64,000 nucleotides of DNA, from the NCBI GenBank assembly GCA_025403435.1, contig CM046354.1:35491533-35555532 (forward strand), read 5' to 3'. Under the pieces are notes generated by a model that worked only from the letters and a program-made list of their open reading frames with translations, was not told the origin of the DNA and made no database searches. The stretch's first letter is position 1, and each line of letters begins with the position of its first letter. This DNA is from Artocarpus heterophyllus (lineage: Eukaryota > Streptophyta > Magnoliopsida > Rosales > Moraceae). Shown piece after piece: positions 47,160 through 58,268 of this stretch. The position numbers were made by a program, and so were the translations under genes.

Positions 47160-48040
47160 CCCCCAACACACACATACGCAAAAAGCATCATGAATAAGTT
47201 GAAAAGGTCCAAAAAAAGACACAAGTAACTCGGAAGACTTCCTTCTTGCAACCAAGTTGAAGATATCTACATAAATCATTAGCACAACCACCATAAAATT
47301 TACCCAGGAGAGGAGCCAACATGGTACAGCTCCAAATATCCTTAACAACTTGACAGGACCATGAAGCATGGACTGTGGACTTCTCCACACCCTACAATGC
47401 TAAGACACCAGGGATGTAATTCTTTCTCTGTTAAAGAGATTAGATTGTACTATCAAAATTGAGTTATGGAAATCCTTCCACATGAATATGTTTATTCTAG
47501 GCATAGTAATCGAAGAAGCCAAGAGAACGTCTAGTACCACTTCTCAATTGAACTCGACATGGGACTAGAAACTTCCATTTTCTTATTCCAATAGATGTTG
47601 TAACCCGCTTCACTAAAAATCACCATGTGTATCATTGTGCCAAATAATCTTATCTCGAGAAACTGGGTAGCTAGTTGGAATCTTAAGTATTAGGTCGAGA
47701 TCTATTGGCAAAAATCACTAGGAAGGGGCCTCTTTATTCCACCTGCCAACAATGAAATCCAAAAAGTTTAATACCGACCAACCACCGTCCTCTCCAACTG
47801 AGGGAGTTATGATAGGCTTGAAAATGTGAGGCCAGGGGATGCAAGGGTCGTCGAAAATTCTAATGGACCTCCCATTGCCTATTCTCCATGTGGCAACAAT
47901 CAAGGCCAAACAGCACATTCCTTTATAAGAATGAATAATTACTCATAATATTGGCTTTCCAAAAGAGCCAACCTTATTTAGCCACAAGAGCTTGCTTAAC
48001 GCACATCAAGTCTTTAAAGCCTAAGCCTTTATTTGATTTA
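47160..48040 (-). pseudogene. LINE (L1-like) ORF2 C-terminal remnant
   Basis: Reading right to left with frameshifts: a KGLGFKDL..KQALVAK.GW block near 48020-47960, then ATWRIGNGRSIRIFDDPCIPW at about 47890-47840, and further left a zf-RVT-like STVHASWSCQVVKDIW (about 47390-47330). This order is that of the region after the reverse transcriptase in plant L1-type LINEs. The catalytic RT domain itself is absent. There are several stops. A poly-A end could not be assigned, so the element's 3' boundary is uncertain. Confidence 0.72.
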
Positions 48041-49464
48041 AAAATCGTGAAAATATTTACCAAACCATAAAGGATTGTAATGAAGAGGTAATGAGATTAA
48101 AAATTAAAGTTAAATAATAGTAATGAGGATTATTTATTCTCTTTCTAGTGTTTACTTTTCCATTTAATGTTGTATTAGGAAACAATCCTATTCTCTTTCT
48201 AGTGTTTACTTACTTAAGAATGAGGATCTGAATGTAATTAATTATAACATCTTTTTTATATAACTAATAACCATTAAATAATAATATTTAAATATATCTA
48301 AGTAAATATAATATTTGTTCTCTTTGAAAAAAATCAATATTAAGGGATATGATAGGATTGATATTCTCCTTTCTTATTCTCTATATTGCATAGCACCAAA
48401 AAAGTTATATTCCTAATTTGTAAGTGAACATATTATTTCAAGGGAAGGAAAATTACTTCCTGCTTCCCCTTTCCTTCTGAGTGCTTCCCCTTTCCTTCTG
48501 ATGCAAAGTAAAGTAAAAGCGTAAAAGAAATGGTTCTAAATGATTAAGCATATTTTAAGTCATCCTAAAACATATTCGGTCGACTGACTCTTCAAAGAGA
48601 ACAAAAGATAAACAATAATTCAATACCAGATAATTTCTTACTTGTTTTTTTTTTTTTTTGGAGAAAAAAATGATACTGTATGAAAATTATGTGATCTTTT
48701 ACTTAAATGGCTTGATCATATTTTGTGATCTTTTATGGAGTTTATCACTTCTGAATAAATAAGATTTAATAGATTCTAATAAGAGTGAGTGCTCATCGCC
48801 ATTTTGGAGATCTTCTAATTTAAATAAAAATATGATTTGAACATTTGAAACTTCTCGCTATTATCTGATAAACATGTCTAAGATATCACCCAGACAACAT
48901 GGGCCAAGATCTCTCTCAGTGCTTCACAGACCTAGTAGCCGACTTGTGCCTTCTTGATAACTCGACAATATTTGCCCCCAGCTTGGGGTACTTCTTTGGT
49001 CGGTAGCTAAAGTGCCTCGAGGTCATTAGTGGTCAAACTTGGTCAATATCACAATGAAGAAGCTACGCCCACTTTAATAGTTAATGATGATCATGGAGCT
49101 AAAACGATGCCTTGATTATCGGGCTTTCAAATCATATATGTCAACCGTCACGTCATGTGTCAAGAAAATGCATCATGGCTGTTGATTCGAAGCTATGATT
49201 TCCTACCTAAGTCTTGGCCATTGGATGAGAATCTTCATCTTGACCATTGCATCGAGCTTCTTGTAGATTGTATAGTTGATATCTAAGGTGGTTTTTGCTA
49301 TTAATGTTTTAGAAAAACCCCTCCATCTTTACTTTTCCTACATTTTCTTTAGCTAAAACTCTACCTAAATTTTCTCAAATGACTCCCAATTTTTCTCCTT
49401 TCTAATTTATTCACCTTTAATCTTCAAATCCTATTGGAAACGTTAGTTGAAGGTTCATCAAGTG
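48041..49464. other. Unassigned AT-rich segment
   Basis: There is no coding signal. A 20-bp direct duplication of TGCTTCCCCTTTCCTTCTGA is at about 48462-48501 and a T run at 48643-48659. The part 48880-49300 is less AT-rich and could be a degraded repeat or gene fragment, but no frame is open for long. Confidence 0.4.
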
Positions 49465-49766
49465 TTGAAAAAATAGTACGCAGTGGAATTTTAAAAATTT
49501 TATATCAGAGTATTTTTCAAAACACAAGTTTGGCACATTTATGCATAAATTAACTAGATCTTACTAACCTTTGAATGCTGAAAAGCTCCTGCAATCAGTG
49601 AAGAGAAGTAACGTTTCAGAAGGACCTCAACCAACTGGCCTTCTTTACTATTCTTTTTCCACGATCGGAGTGAGTGTGGGCTTACACATACAACTCTTCC
49701 GCTAGGTGATTCTCCTTCTAACCAGTAGAGAACTACCCAAAGCTAAAATTCATGATTTGTGAATGA
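49465..49766 (-). repeat. LTR 3'-end fragment of copia-B
   Basis: On the minus strand it matches the last 300 bp of the copia-A LTR (about 23110-23412), including the GGTTGGAAGGAGAGTC-like block and the GTACGCAGTGGAA end. It is joined without any RNase H end, polypurine tract or U3 to the pol fragment on its right. Confidence 0.78.
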
Positions 49767-50960
49767 TAGCCTCGAGTCCTCACCTGAATACACAAGTATA
49801 TACCCTCGAGTCCTTCTTAGGTACTTGAAAATATGCTTTACTGTAACCCAGTGGTTCGGTCCTGGATCCACCTGAAATCGATTTACAATCCCGACCGCAT
49901 AACAAATATCCAACCGTGTGCAAAGCATGGCATACATGATACTACCCATTGTCGAAGCATAAGGCAGCTTCTTCATGTATTATCTTTCTTTATCAGACTT
50001 TGGAGAGTCTTTCTTAGAAAGAGTAATTCTAGACGTAGATGGTTGTCCACCTTTCTTAGTATCCTATATTACTAACCTCTTGAGAATCTTATCTATGTAG
50101 CCGGCTTGTGACAAAGCTATCATTTTGTTCTTCCTTTCTTGAAAAATCTGGATACTGAGAACAAAATTAGCCTCACCCAAGTCCTTCATGTTAAATTGCT
50201 GGTCAACCATAATTTGATCGATGACAATGCCCCAATGTCATTGCAATTAGCAGAATGTCATCTACATAGAGTAGTAGAAAAGCCACTTTTCCATCCTTAA
50301 TGTGTTTGTAAACACCTGGCTCATCCACATTTTGTGAGAACCCATAAGTTTTGATCACCTGATCAAATCTTATGTTCTAAGAACAGGAAGCCTACTTAAG
50401 TCCATAAATTGACTTTAGTAGCTTACAAACCTTACCCTCTTGACCCTTGACCTTGAACCCGTCTAGTTGTTTCATATAAATGGAGTCATCAAGATAGCCA
50501 TTTAGAAAAGCCATCTTGACATCTATCTATCAAATCTTGTAGTCAAAAGCAGTAGTTATGGACAAGAGAATCTGGATGGACTTAAGCATGGCTACAAGCA
50601 AAAAGGTTTCCTCATAATCGATTCCTACCTTTTGCGTGTAACCTTTAGCTACTAGTCTAGCCTTAAAGCTTTCGACCTTTCCATCTACTCCTCTTTTCCT
50701 CTAGTAGATCCACTTACACCCTATGGGTTTTACCCCTTTGAGAAGATCCACAAGCTCCCAAACCTGATTAGTCTCCATAGACTTAATCTCTATGTTCATG
50801 GCCTCTATCCAGAGTTCTGAATCAACATCCTCCATAACCTCTGTGTAAGTATACGGATCTTTGTCATGTTCATCCAGCTCAGCCTAGAAGGCCTCACCAT
50901 TGAACATATACCTTTGGGGTCGACGCTCGATCCTCCCATTACACCGAAGCTGTTGAGTTT
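49767..50960 (-). pseudogene. pol: copia-B pol fragment (RT to mid RNase H)
   Basis: It aligns with copia-A 27340-28520: a RRPQRYMFNGE-like start at about 50920, the KWIY.RK region, TAFLNGYLDDSIYMKQ, the YVDD region at about 50260, and the well-preserved SIMYAMLCTRLDICYAVG to YSGED (49770-49976). It has many stops and at least one shift. The left end stops in mid RNase H at YSGED and continues directly as LTR sequence. The right end is cut by the copia-C LTR at 50961. Confidence 0.82.
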
Positions 50961-52881
50961 TGTTAGATTTTGTGATTCAAATAAGCAGCAAAAAATTAAA
51001 ATTAATTCCTACAAAACCCTCACAGATCTATGCAATTCGATTAGATTGATAGGAAAGCCATAGAATCTAACCAGGATAACAAAAAGGGGCAAGATTTCTA
51101 GAAGGAAGAGAGTAGGTTCACTCTGGTGACACCCTAACTCGAGCTTTTTGTATTCGAAATTGGATTCAGACGTTGTTACTTAGAGCAATGCCCTCTGTAG
51201 GTATCCACATGAATAGACTCTTTCAAAATGAATTGGTGTGCTAGCACCCTCTCCTTTGCGTTAAATGAGTCTCTATAATTTTTAGGGTTTTAATTTTCTC
51301 ACCTTTTGAATAATAGAACGCCACTTTCTTCTTAATTTGGCTAGAAACCCTAAAACAGATATATATATATCTATTGACTTTGAGATAGAGTCAGATTTTA
51401 ACTAGGGTAAACTGTAATTCAAATATGATTAAAAGAATCTAGACAATGTTTGTAATTCGAATATGATTCAGAGAATCTAGATAATGTCAGATTCAATGAA
51501 CCTAGACATATCTACTACATCAAATCTGGACATTATCAGGTTCATTGAACCTAGACACAATAAACCCAAAATTGGTTTTTAGTCTGTTCTAAGTGTGCGA
51601 CCCTATAGGTTCTCAAAACATTAGTGGTGGGTTTGAAATTTTATTTTTGGCCCACAAATCAAAAGCGACCTCTAGCAAGACATTATGATTACCCAAGTCA
51701 TGCGAATGTCAATAATCTAACACAACCTAATCCACAATAAGTATTAAAGTCCTTTTTGTCACTAGATACCTTGATTGAACATAAGGCATGGTTTATGTCA
51801 ACCTTATACTATTCAATCATATTATTTCTCGATCTTAAGTAGACTGATATTGATAACCCTTATCAATTCATTCTAGTATGGCCATACATTTTTCTTCAGT
51901 CCAACTTATCGAGGGGCCCATAGATATTTTTCTCATAATAAACCCAAAATTGGTTTTTGGTCTATTCTAAGTGTGCGACCCTGTAGGTTCACATAACATT
52001 AGTGGTGGGCTTGAAATTTTATTTTTGGCCCACAAATCATAAGCGGCCTCTAGCAAGACATTATAATTACCCAAGTTATGTGAATGTCAATAATCAAACA
52101 CAACCTAATCCACAATAAGTATTAAAGTCCTTTTTATCACTAAATACCTTGATTGAACATAAGGCATGGTTTATGTCAACCTTATACTATTTAATCATAT
52201 TATTTCTCGATCTTAAGTAGACTGATATTGATAACCCTTATCAATTCATTCCAATATGGCCATACATTTTTCTTCAGTCCAACTTATCGAGGGGTCCATA
52301 GATATCTTTCTCATAATAAATGAGGGATAAATTCCTTCTTAATCACTCATATTCCTCACATGATTCACTCTATATCTAACAACAATCCATTCTATCATCC
52401 TGTTAAAGATAATATTCGAATGTGTCAAAATATAGAACTTGTCATGTAGGAAACAATGATGATTTCAGGTCAGAGGACTAGGATAATACTATTGTGATGA
52501 GAATCACTTATGACAATTATCCATGCAGTATTCTCATAGCATGTCGATCCAATACATCATTTCTCAAATATGTATCTATGAGTTGACTTAGTATCTCATA
52601 CACATGATTAGTAAAACATAATTATTAGTCAAACTTCATACTAGTCTTCATTCATTATTATCCCAATAATAATGACTGGCTAGAGATAATTTAGAATAGA
52701 ATTCAATTTTCACTTAAGAGTTTTACTATCAAGTCATATACTTGATCACCTTAAGCAAATTAACTATTCATGGAATTAGAATAAAAAACAATAATGAAAA
52801 TGTCTCTTTATTAATAAAATGTAAATGTAACGAAGTCAAAGTGTGGCCATTATATAATTGGCCTAGGGCACATCACTAACA
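50961..52881 (-). repeat. 3' LTR of copia-C (1.9 kb)
   Basis: On plus it runs from TGTTAG to CTAACA, giving perfect 6-bp inverted termini, and it is flanked on the right by the minus-strand polypurine tract (52882-52896). It holds a 378-bp tandem duplication (51559-52314) and a short TA run at 51360-51371. Without the duplication it would be about 1.54 kb. Confidence 0.82.
51559..52314. repeat. 378-bp tandem duplication in copia-C LTR
   Basis: Two head-to-tail copies start at about 51559 and 51937. Landmarks AATAAACCCAAAATTGG (51559 and 51937) and CATACATTTTTCTTCAG (51883 and 52261) are both 378 bp apart. The copies differ at a modest number of positions. Confidence 0.9.
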
Positions 52882-52895
52882 ATCTCGCACTTGCA

Positions 52896-54620
52896 CTAGG
52901 CCCAATCAATATTGTATCTAATATCCATTGACCTAGTATGACTCTCATGTTTAGGCTGTGGAAGAGGCTTAGTGAGTGGATCAGCAACATTCTCATTTGT
53001 AGGTACTCTGCATATCTTCACATCTCCTTTCTCAATGATTTCTCGAATGAGATCATAATGCCTGAGTATGTGTTTGGATCGCTGATATGATCTAGGTTTC
53101 TTAGCCTGTGCTATGGCCCCGTTATTATCACAATACAAGTCTACTGGATCTGATATACTAGGAGCAACACCCAATCCAGTAATAAACTTTTTGATCTAAA
53201 CTACTTCCTTAGCTGCTTTTGAGGTGGCTATCTACTCAGCTTTTGCTATAGAATCAGCAACGGTGTCTTGCTTTGAACTTCTCCAGCTCACTGCACCTCC
53301 ATTCAAACAGAACACATAACCTGACTGTGATCAAAAGTTATCCTTGTCAGATTGGAAGCTAGCATCTATGTAACCACTTACAACAAGCTCATCTTCCTTT
53401 CCTCCATACAATAAGAATGCATCCTTAGTTCTTCTCAAATATTTAAGTATATTCTTAACTGCTGTCTAGTAACTTGCACCTGGATCTGATTGGTATCTGC
53501 TGGTTATGCTTAAGACATATGAGACATCAGGTCGGGTACATAACATTGCATACATGATAATCCAATGGCAGAAGCATATGGAATCTTATTCATGCGGTCA
53601 TGCTCATCCTGTGTCATTGGGCACTGAGTCTTGCTGAGACTAATTCCATGTGACATTGGCAAGAATCCCCTCTTGGAATCTTGCATACTAAACCTATTTA
53701 GTACATTGTCAATGTATGTACTCTGACTTAGGCCAATAAGCCTCTTAGATCTATCCCTATAGATCTTAATGCCTAGAATATAGGTGGCTTCACCTAAGTC
53801 TTTCATGGAGAAACAATTCCCTAACCATGATTTAACATTTTGTAGAGTATGGATATCATTTCCAATGAGTAATATGTCATCAACATATAGCACTAGAAAG
53901 ACTATTGTGCTCCCACTAACCTTTTTGTAAACACAAGGCTCATCTTCATTTTTAATGAAACCAAACTCTTTGCTTGCTTCATCAAAACAAAGATTCCAAC
54001 TCTGAGATGCTTGCTTCAATCCATAAATGGATCTTTCAAGCTTGCAAACCTTTTTAGAATTCTCAAGACTAACCCTCAGGTTGTGTCATATACACATCCT
54101 CAAGTAGGTTTTCATTAAGAAATGTTGTTTTGACATCCATTTGCCAAATCTTATAATCATAGTATGCAGCTATGGCGAGGAGAATCTGAATGAATTTAAG
54201 CATAGCAACTGGTTAAAAAGTTTCATCATAGTCTATACCATGTGTTTGCTTGAAACCTTTTGCAACGAGTCTTACCTTAAAGGTATGCACATTGCCATCC
54301 ATGTCTATTTTCTTTTTGAAAACCCATTTGCACCCAATAGTCTTTAAACCATCAGGTGGATCAATCAAAGTCAATACTTGATTATCATACATGGAATGCA
54401 TCTCTGACTTCATGGCTTCTGGCCATCTATCACAGTCAGGGCTATTCATCACCTCTTGCTAGGATGTGGGCTCATTTTGATCCACAATCAACACATTCTT
54501 ATTTACTAAACTCCAAGCTGAGCAGGTCTAGTTGTATCTCGCTGCATCTATAGTCTATGAAGCATCCTTGACATTGGTTCTTAAGCGACCGTGGATGACT
54601 AAGAATGCTTCATGGAGATT
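52896..54620 (-). pseudogene. pol: pol of copia-C (RT-RNase H), decayed
   Basis: RT starts in the ALTD-like region (54213-54452: [21 protein letters not shown] form) and includes YVDDILLIGND (about 53875-53900) and the IPYASAIG block (about 53560). RNase H ends with YCDNNGAIAQAK, HILRHYDLIREI and ADPLTKPL (52896-53174). The start of the fragment holds a degraded integrase-RT linker up to 54620. A few stops and one shift (around 53540) break it. It is the best preserved old copia fragment here. Confidence 0.83.
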
Positions 54621-55789
54621 TATAATTGTTGGAAATGTCATTCTAGACTTTGTTACTACAGTTAGAGTCATCTCGATCCACGTTTAGTTGACATCAGATG
54701 ATTTTCAGCAGAGTGGAATTACCTTGAATGATGGGCACCATCACATTTAGGACATCGAGTCTCCGATTGTCGATCAGAGGTTCAGATCACCAAAACCTGA
54801 TGTCGCCATTGACTGGGATTGACCACTATTGTCCAAACTCTGTTGGTGCCCAAACTTTGGCATACCCTTATAAATCAAGCCTTTTGAGTCTAATGGCAGT
54901 ATCAATTTCATCTAATTCAACATCTAACCATGCAGATCAAAAACACAATGATGGTGGAGAAATGCAGACTCTGATCTCCTATCTTTGACGAAGGAAACTT
55001 GAAATTGACCTGTGCTTTTCATTCCTTGCAGTTCTCTAAGTGGTTTCCCACAATGGCATGCCCTAACATGGCGTGGAACGATGGTCCTAAGATCTGCATG
55101 ACCACATATGATGGTGGCCCTCAGTCTGTGTTAATCGGTGGTCTGAATATGAAGGTGTCCTCAATTTGGTCCAACATCACTGAAAATGGCGAAGTCGAGC
55201 TCACACATGGCGGTGGTGGTGGCGACTTCCCTTCCTTGTCTGGCTGCTAGGCTATGGTTAAATTAGTTGAGGCATTTTGCTTACTGCCATTTTTCTAGTC
55301 CCATTGGTATCGGTGGGGTGCCTTGTTGTGGCCTACCTAGTTAGGATGGCATGGGCACGACGGTTTTTTATGGTGTGCAATGTTCTCTGCCATTTCGTGG
55401 TGGGTCAGCATGACTCTTGGGTGGTTCTTCATCTTTGACCACCTCTAGGTCTTTGTGATGTGTAGTGTAAGGCACCTCTATCAATATGGATGAGTTCCAT
55501 GGTAGCTCATTGGCGTATAGTGGGGGTACATGGACGAAGCTCTTCGACAACTATTGAGGTGCAACATTGGGTGAAACTTGTTCTTCTCGTCGCGGTGATC
55601 ATACAAAAATAAGAATCTCATCGATTGGTTACCAAACAGTGAAGATATCTCACTAGAAAGTTTTGGGTATTTTCTCCAATTTGACCAGCAAGTATGGCTT
55701 CCTTTGATAGAGTTGTGGGTAGCATGGCATACGATTGGACTCAGCTCAACGAGAGCTTTTTGTGGGTGTAAGAGGTGTTGAAAATCGAC

Positions 55790-55898
55790 ATCAGATTTTT
55801 AGACTGAGTTAGAGGAGAGAGAGGGTAGAGAGAAAGTAAAGAGAGAGTGTGGCTGATTTTTCAATTGGCTGATTTTTTTTTGTCCATTTATTTATAGA
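55790..55898 (-). promoter_or_regulatory. TATA box and CT-rich leader (minus strand)
   Basis: The minus strand reads TCTATAAATAAA at 55898-55887, followed about 35 bp downstream by a long CT-repeat stretch (about 55856-55810). This is a typical plant core promoter with Y-patch. The first ATG downstream opens only a 16-codon frame. It could belong to an LTR or a decayed gene. Confidence 0.4.
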
Positions 55899-57239
55899 GA
55901 ATATTGTGGTCTACACACTCTAAAATGTGTCATGGGTGGTTTGATCAAGTTTTTGATCTGTAAACTTGAAATTCATGTTGGCACAATTGTACTTTTTAAA
56001 GCTATAACATTCTTTGTCTTTCTAAAAAAAGTAAAATTCTAATTTTGATACTATATTAATGTCTTAAAATATTCATACTGTCATAAAAATAGTTTTCATG
56101 ATTTTATTTACATTTATGAATTTTGTGATTTTATTTCTGAAACAATAAACTTTGATATATTTGTCTTCAAAATCAGTGATTACCTATATTCACCACATTT
56201 ACTTTCTTTTTAAAATAATATTCTACATTTAGAACTTGGTCAAACTAATTTTTGTAAATTTTAAAACTTTAAAATGCTAATTAAACATATATTTTCATTG
56301 AAAATTGTCATATTATAAACTTTAAATTTTATTGTAAAAATAATAGTCGTAATTTATAAAGATTTTTTTTGTAAATTAAATTGACCATCTGCAAGTCAAT
56401 TTAATTAAAAATCTAGACTTAGCACAATCACATACCTTATGGGCATAACCAGAACTATTTTTTTGTAAAAAGTCATTATGACTCCACATCCAATCTATGG
56501 ATGCTCTTTAAACTTTCCATAATCACTTTACAGATCAAAATTTATCTAATTGTGATTTTGCATTTACCTTAAGGGCTCATGCAATGTTTGTGAATTCCAT
56601 TAATGCCTTTATAATAATAATAATTTATTAATATTATAAATTTATGCAATTATTTACACTTGTAAGTAATTTACTATGTACTTATAAGATATCATGCATT
56701 CTTATATTTCTTGTAACTCTTATGACTTAGAAAATCCTTGTTAAGCCTTGTGATCTTATAAAATTCGAGATCGATCTTGCATACATAAACTTTATGCTTA
56801 CCATTTCTTAATCATGGTATTGAATTGTTGATTACATGTTGACATGAATTATCATCGTATAGGAATTCCATATAATCATATGGAGTCAAAAATTCGTTTT
56901 TATCAGATACTCTGAATTGAAATATTCTAATTGTGATTCTTATAAATGTCACTACTTTGGCTTATAAATGAAATTGTTGAATCATAAACTTTTAGTTTAG
57001 CATATTAAATAATTATTTTCAATTATTTAAGTGTACTAGCATAGCATCATATTTGCTTAATGCTTCATACATGTATACATAAGTTTATGCATTTAAAACA
57101 TTATTTATTTCTAAAGCCTCATAACTATTAAGACTTTCAAATTGCATATTTATAAATCCTAAAATTGTACTTGCTCAAGTACTTAATGGAGTAATTATAG
57201 AAAAATCCTTAATTAGTCACACTTATTAATTTTTGGATT

Positions 57240-57800
57240 TCTTCTGGTCATTACATATATAGGGTTTATAAACAGATACATCTGATTCCAAGATTAGTAG
57301 TATTGTCTACAGTTTATAGAAAAAGCTGGGTACTTTATTTATGGTAAGGATATAATTAGGATCTTCATCCAATGAGGAAAACGGTCTATCTTGGTCGTTG
57401 AATATATTAGACCTAGTGGTGATCATATATCATATCAAACCTAAAGTGCAATTGATCTAATAATAGTTTTACTTACTTTAAATCAATTTATTTTAGAAAT
57501 TATATATCTTTCATCTTAATCTTGGCATGGACTCGTGACTCCATGATAATAACTTATATCTTTCAATATGCTAAAGGTAGGAATTTGATAAATGCATGAA
57601 GGTTCCATTTTCAATATATTGGACATGCAACCTAAACTCAATGGCACCATAATTCACAGATAGAAAATCCATAGTTCTCTAACAAAAACTCAATGTGACC
57701 TGCAAAGGCATTATTTCAAAAATTAGAAAAAGATCAAGGCCTTGGTGATTTAGATACACATGGCAAGGAGTGATTTTTCTTGTAGTGACCCAACTTTACA
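57240..57800 (+). repeat. Old copia-type LTR relic
   Basis: Phrases in the same order as in the copia-A LTR are recognisable: GGGTACTTTATTTATGG, TATCTTGGTCGTTG, CATCTTAATCTTGGCATG and AGAAAATCCATAG (copia-A: GGGCGCTTTATTCATG, CTTGGCCATCGG, ATCTTAATCCTGAGATG, ATGGAATCCATAG). The divergence is large, so this is an ancient copy. Confidence 0.4.
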
Positions 57801-58268
57801 AACCATTACTTAGCTTACTTAATTAAATTTATTGACTTTAAAATACCAACTAATCACCAAGGTCCAGTTTGGTTTTTTTTTTAAAGCAACTTTTATTTTC
57901 AACAAGAAAAGGTAAACAAGATGAGAAAATCATGTTTAGTAAAATTATTATTTTTTTGTTTTTTAAAACAGTTAATAGGTTTTTTCAAAATTCTAAAAGC
58001 AAAAAATCCATGTTTTCAAAATTTTTATAAACAAGTCTTCTAACCATGCAGAACAGAAATCTGTCTCCAAAGACTTGAGGGATTCGTGGTGGTGATTCGT
58101 TGGCAAATTGGGCTATAATTGATTAAGATTTTTGTCTTTCTGCTTACTCGATTTTCTTCCCCTCAAAGCAAGCATTTTTTCTATCGAGAAAGAAAAATAA
58201 AAAGATTACATTTTTGGGAGAGAGAAGAGATGGCAGGTTTGAGCTGAGCATATATGGACGAGGATAGA

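Larger units (their letters stand above)
50961..54620 (-). mobile_element. copia-C: 5'-truncated Ty1/copia element
   Basis: The complete 3' LTR (50961-52881), polypurine tract and the RT-RNase H part of pol up to about 54620 are present on the minus strand. Gag, protease, integrase and 5' LTR are missing. It abuts copia-B at 50960 and so probably inserted into it. The LTR sequence is unrelated to copia-A, so it is a different copia family. Confidence 0.8.
54621..58268. other. Unassigned AT-rich region with promoter-like spot and old LTR traces
   Basis: The segment 54621-55780 has several medium frames on both strands without recognisable domains and is GC-richer than the rest. The segment 55790-55900 looks like a minus-strand promoter (separate entry). 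The segment 55960-57230 is very AT-rich with nothing visible. At 57800-57870 a TGTAGTGACCCAAC start and following text resemble a gypsy LTR end. The stretch directly before 58269 is unremarkable. Confidence 0.4.

Noticed and set aside
55368..55550. 60-codon minus frame as a possible exon
   Set aside because: It has no recognisable domain, lacks convincing splice context, and is in a region with many stops in the same strand.
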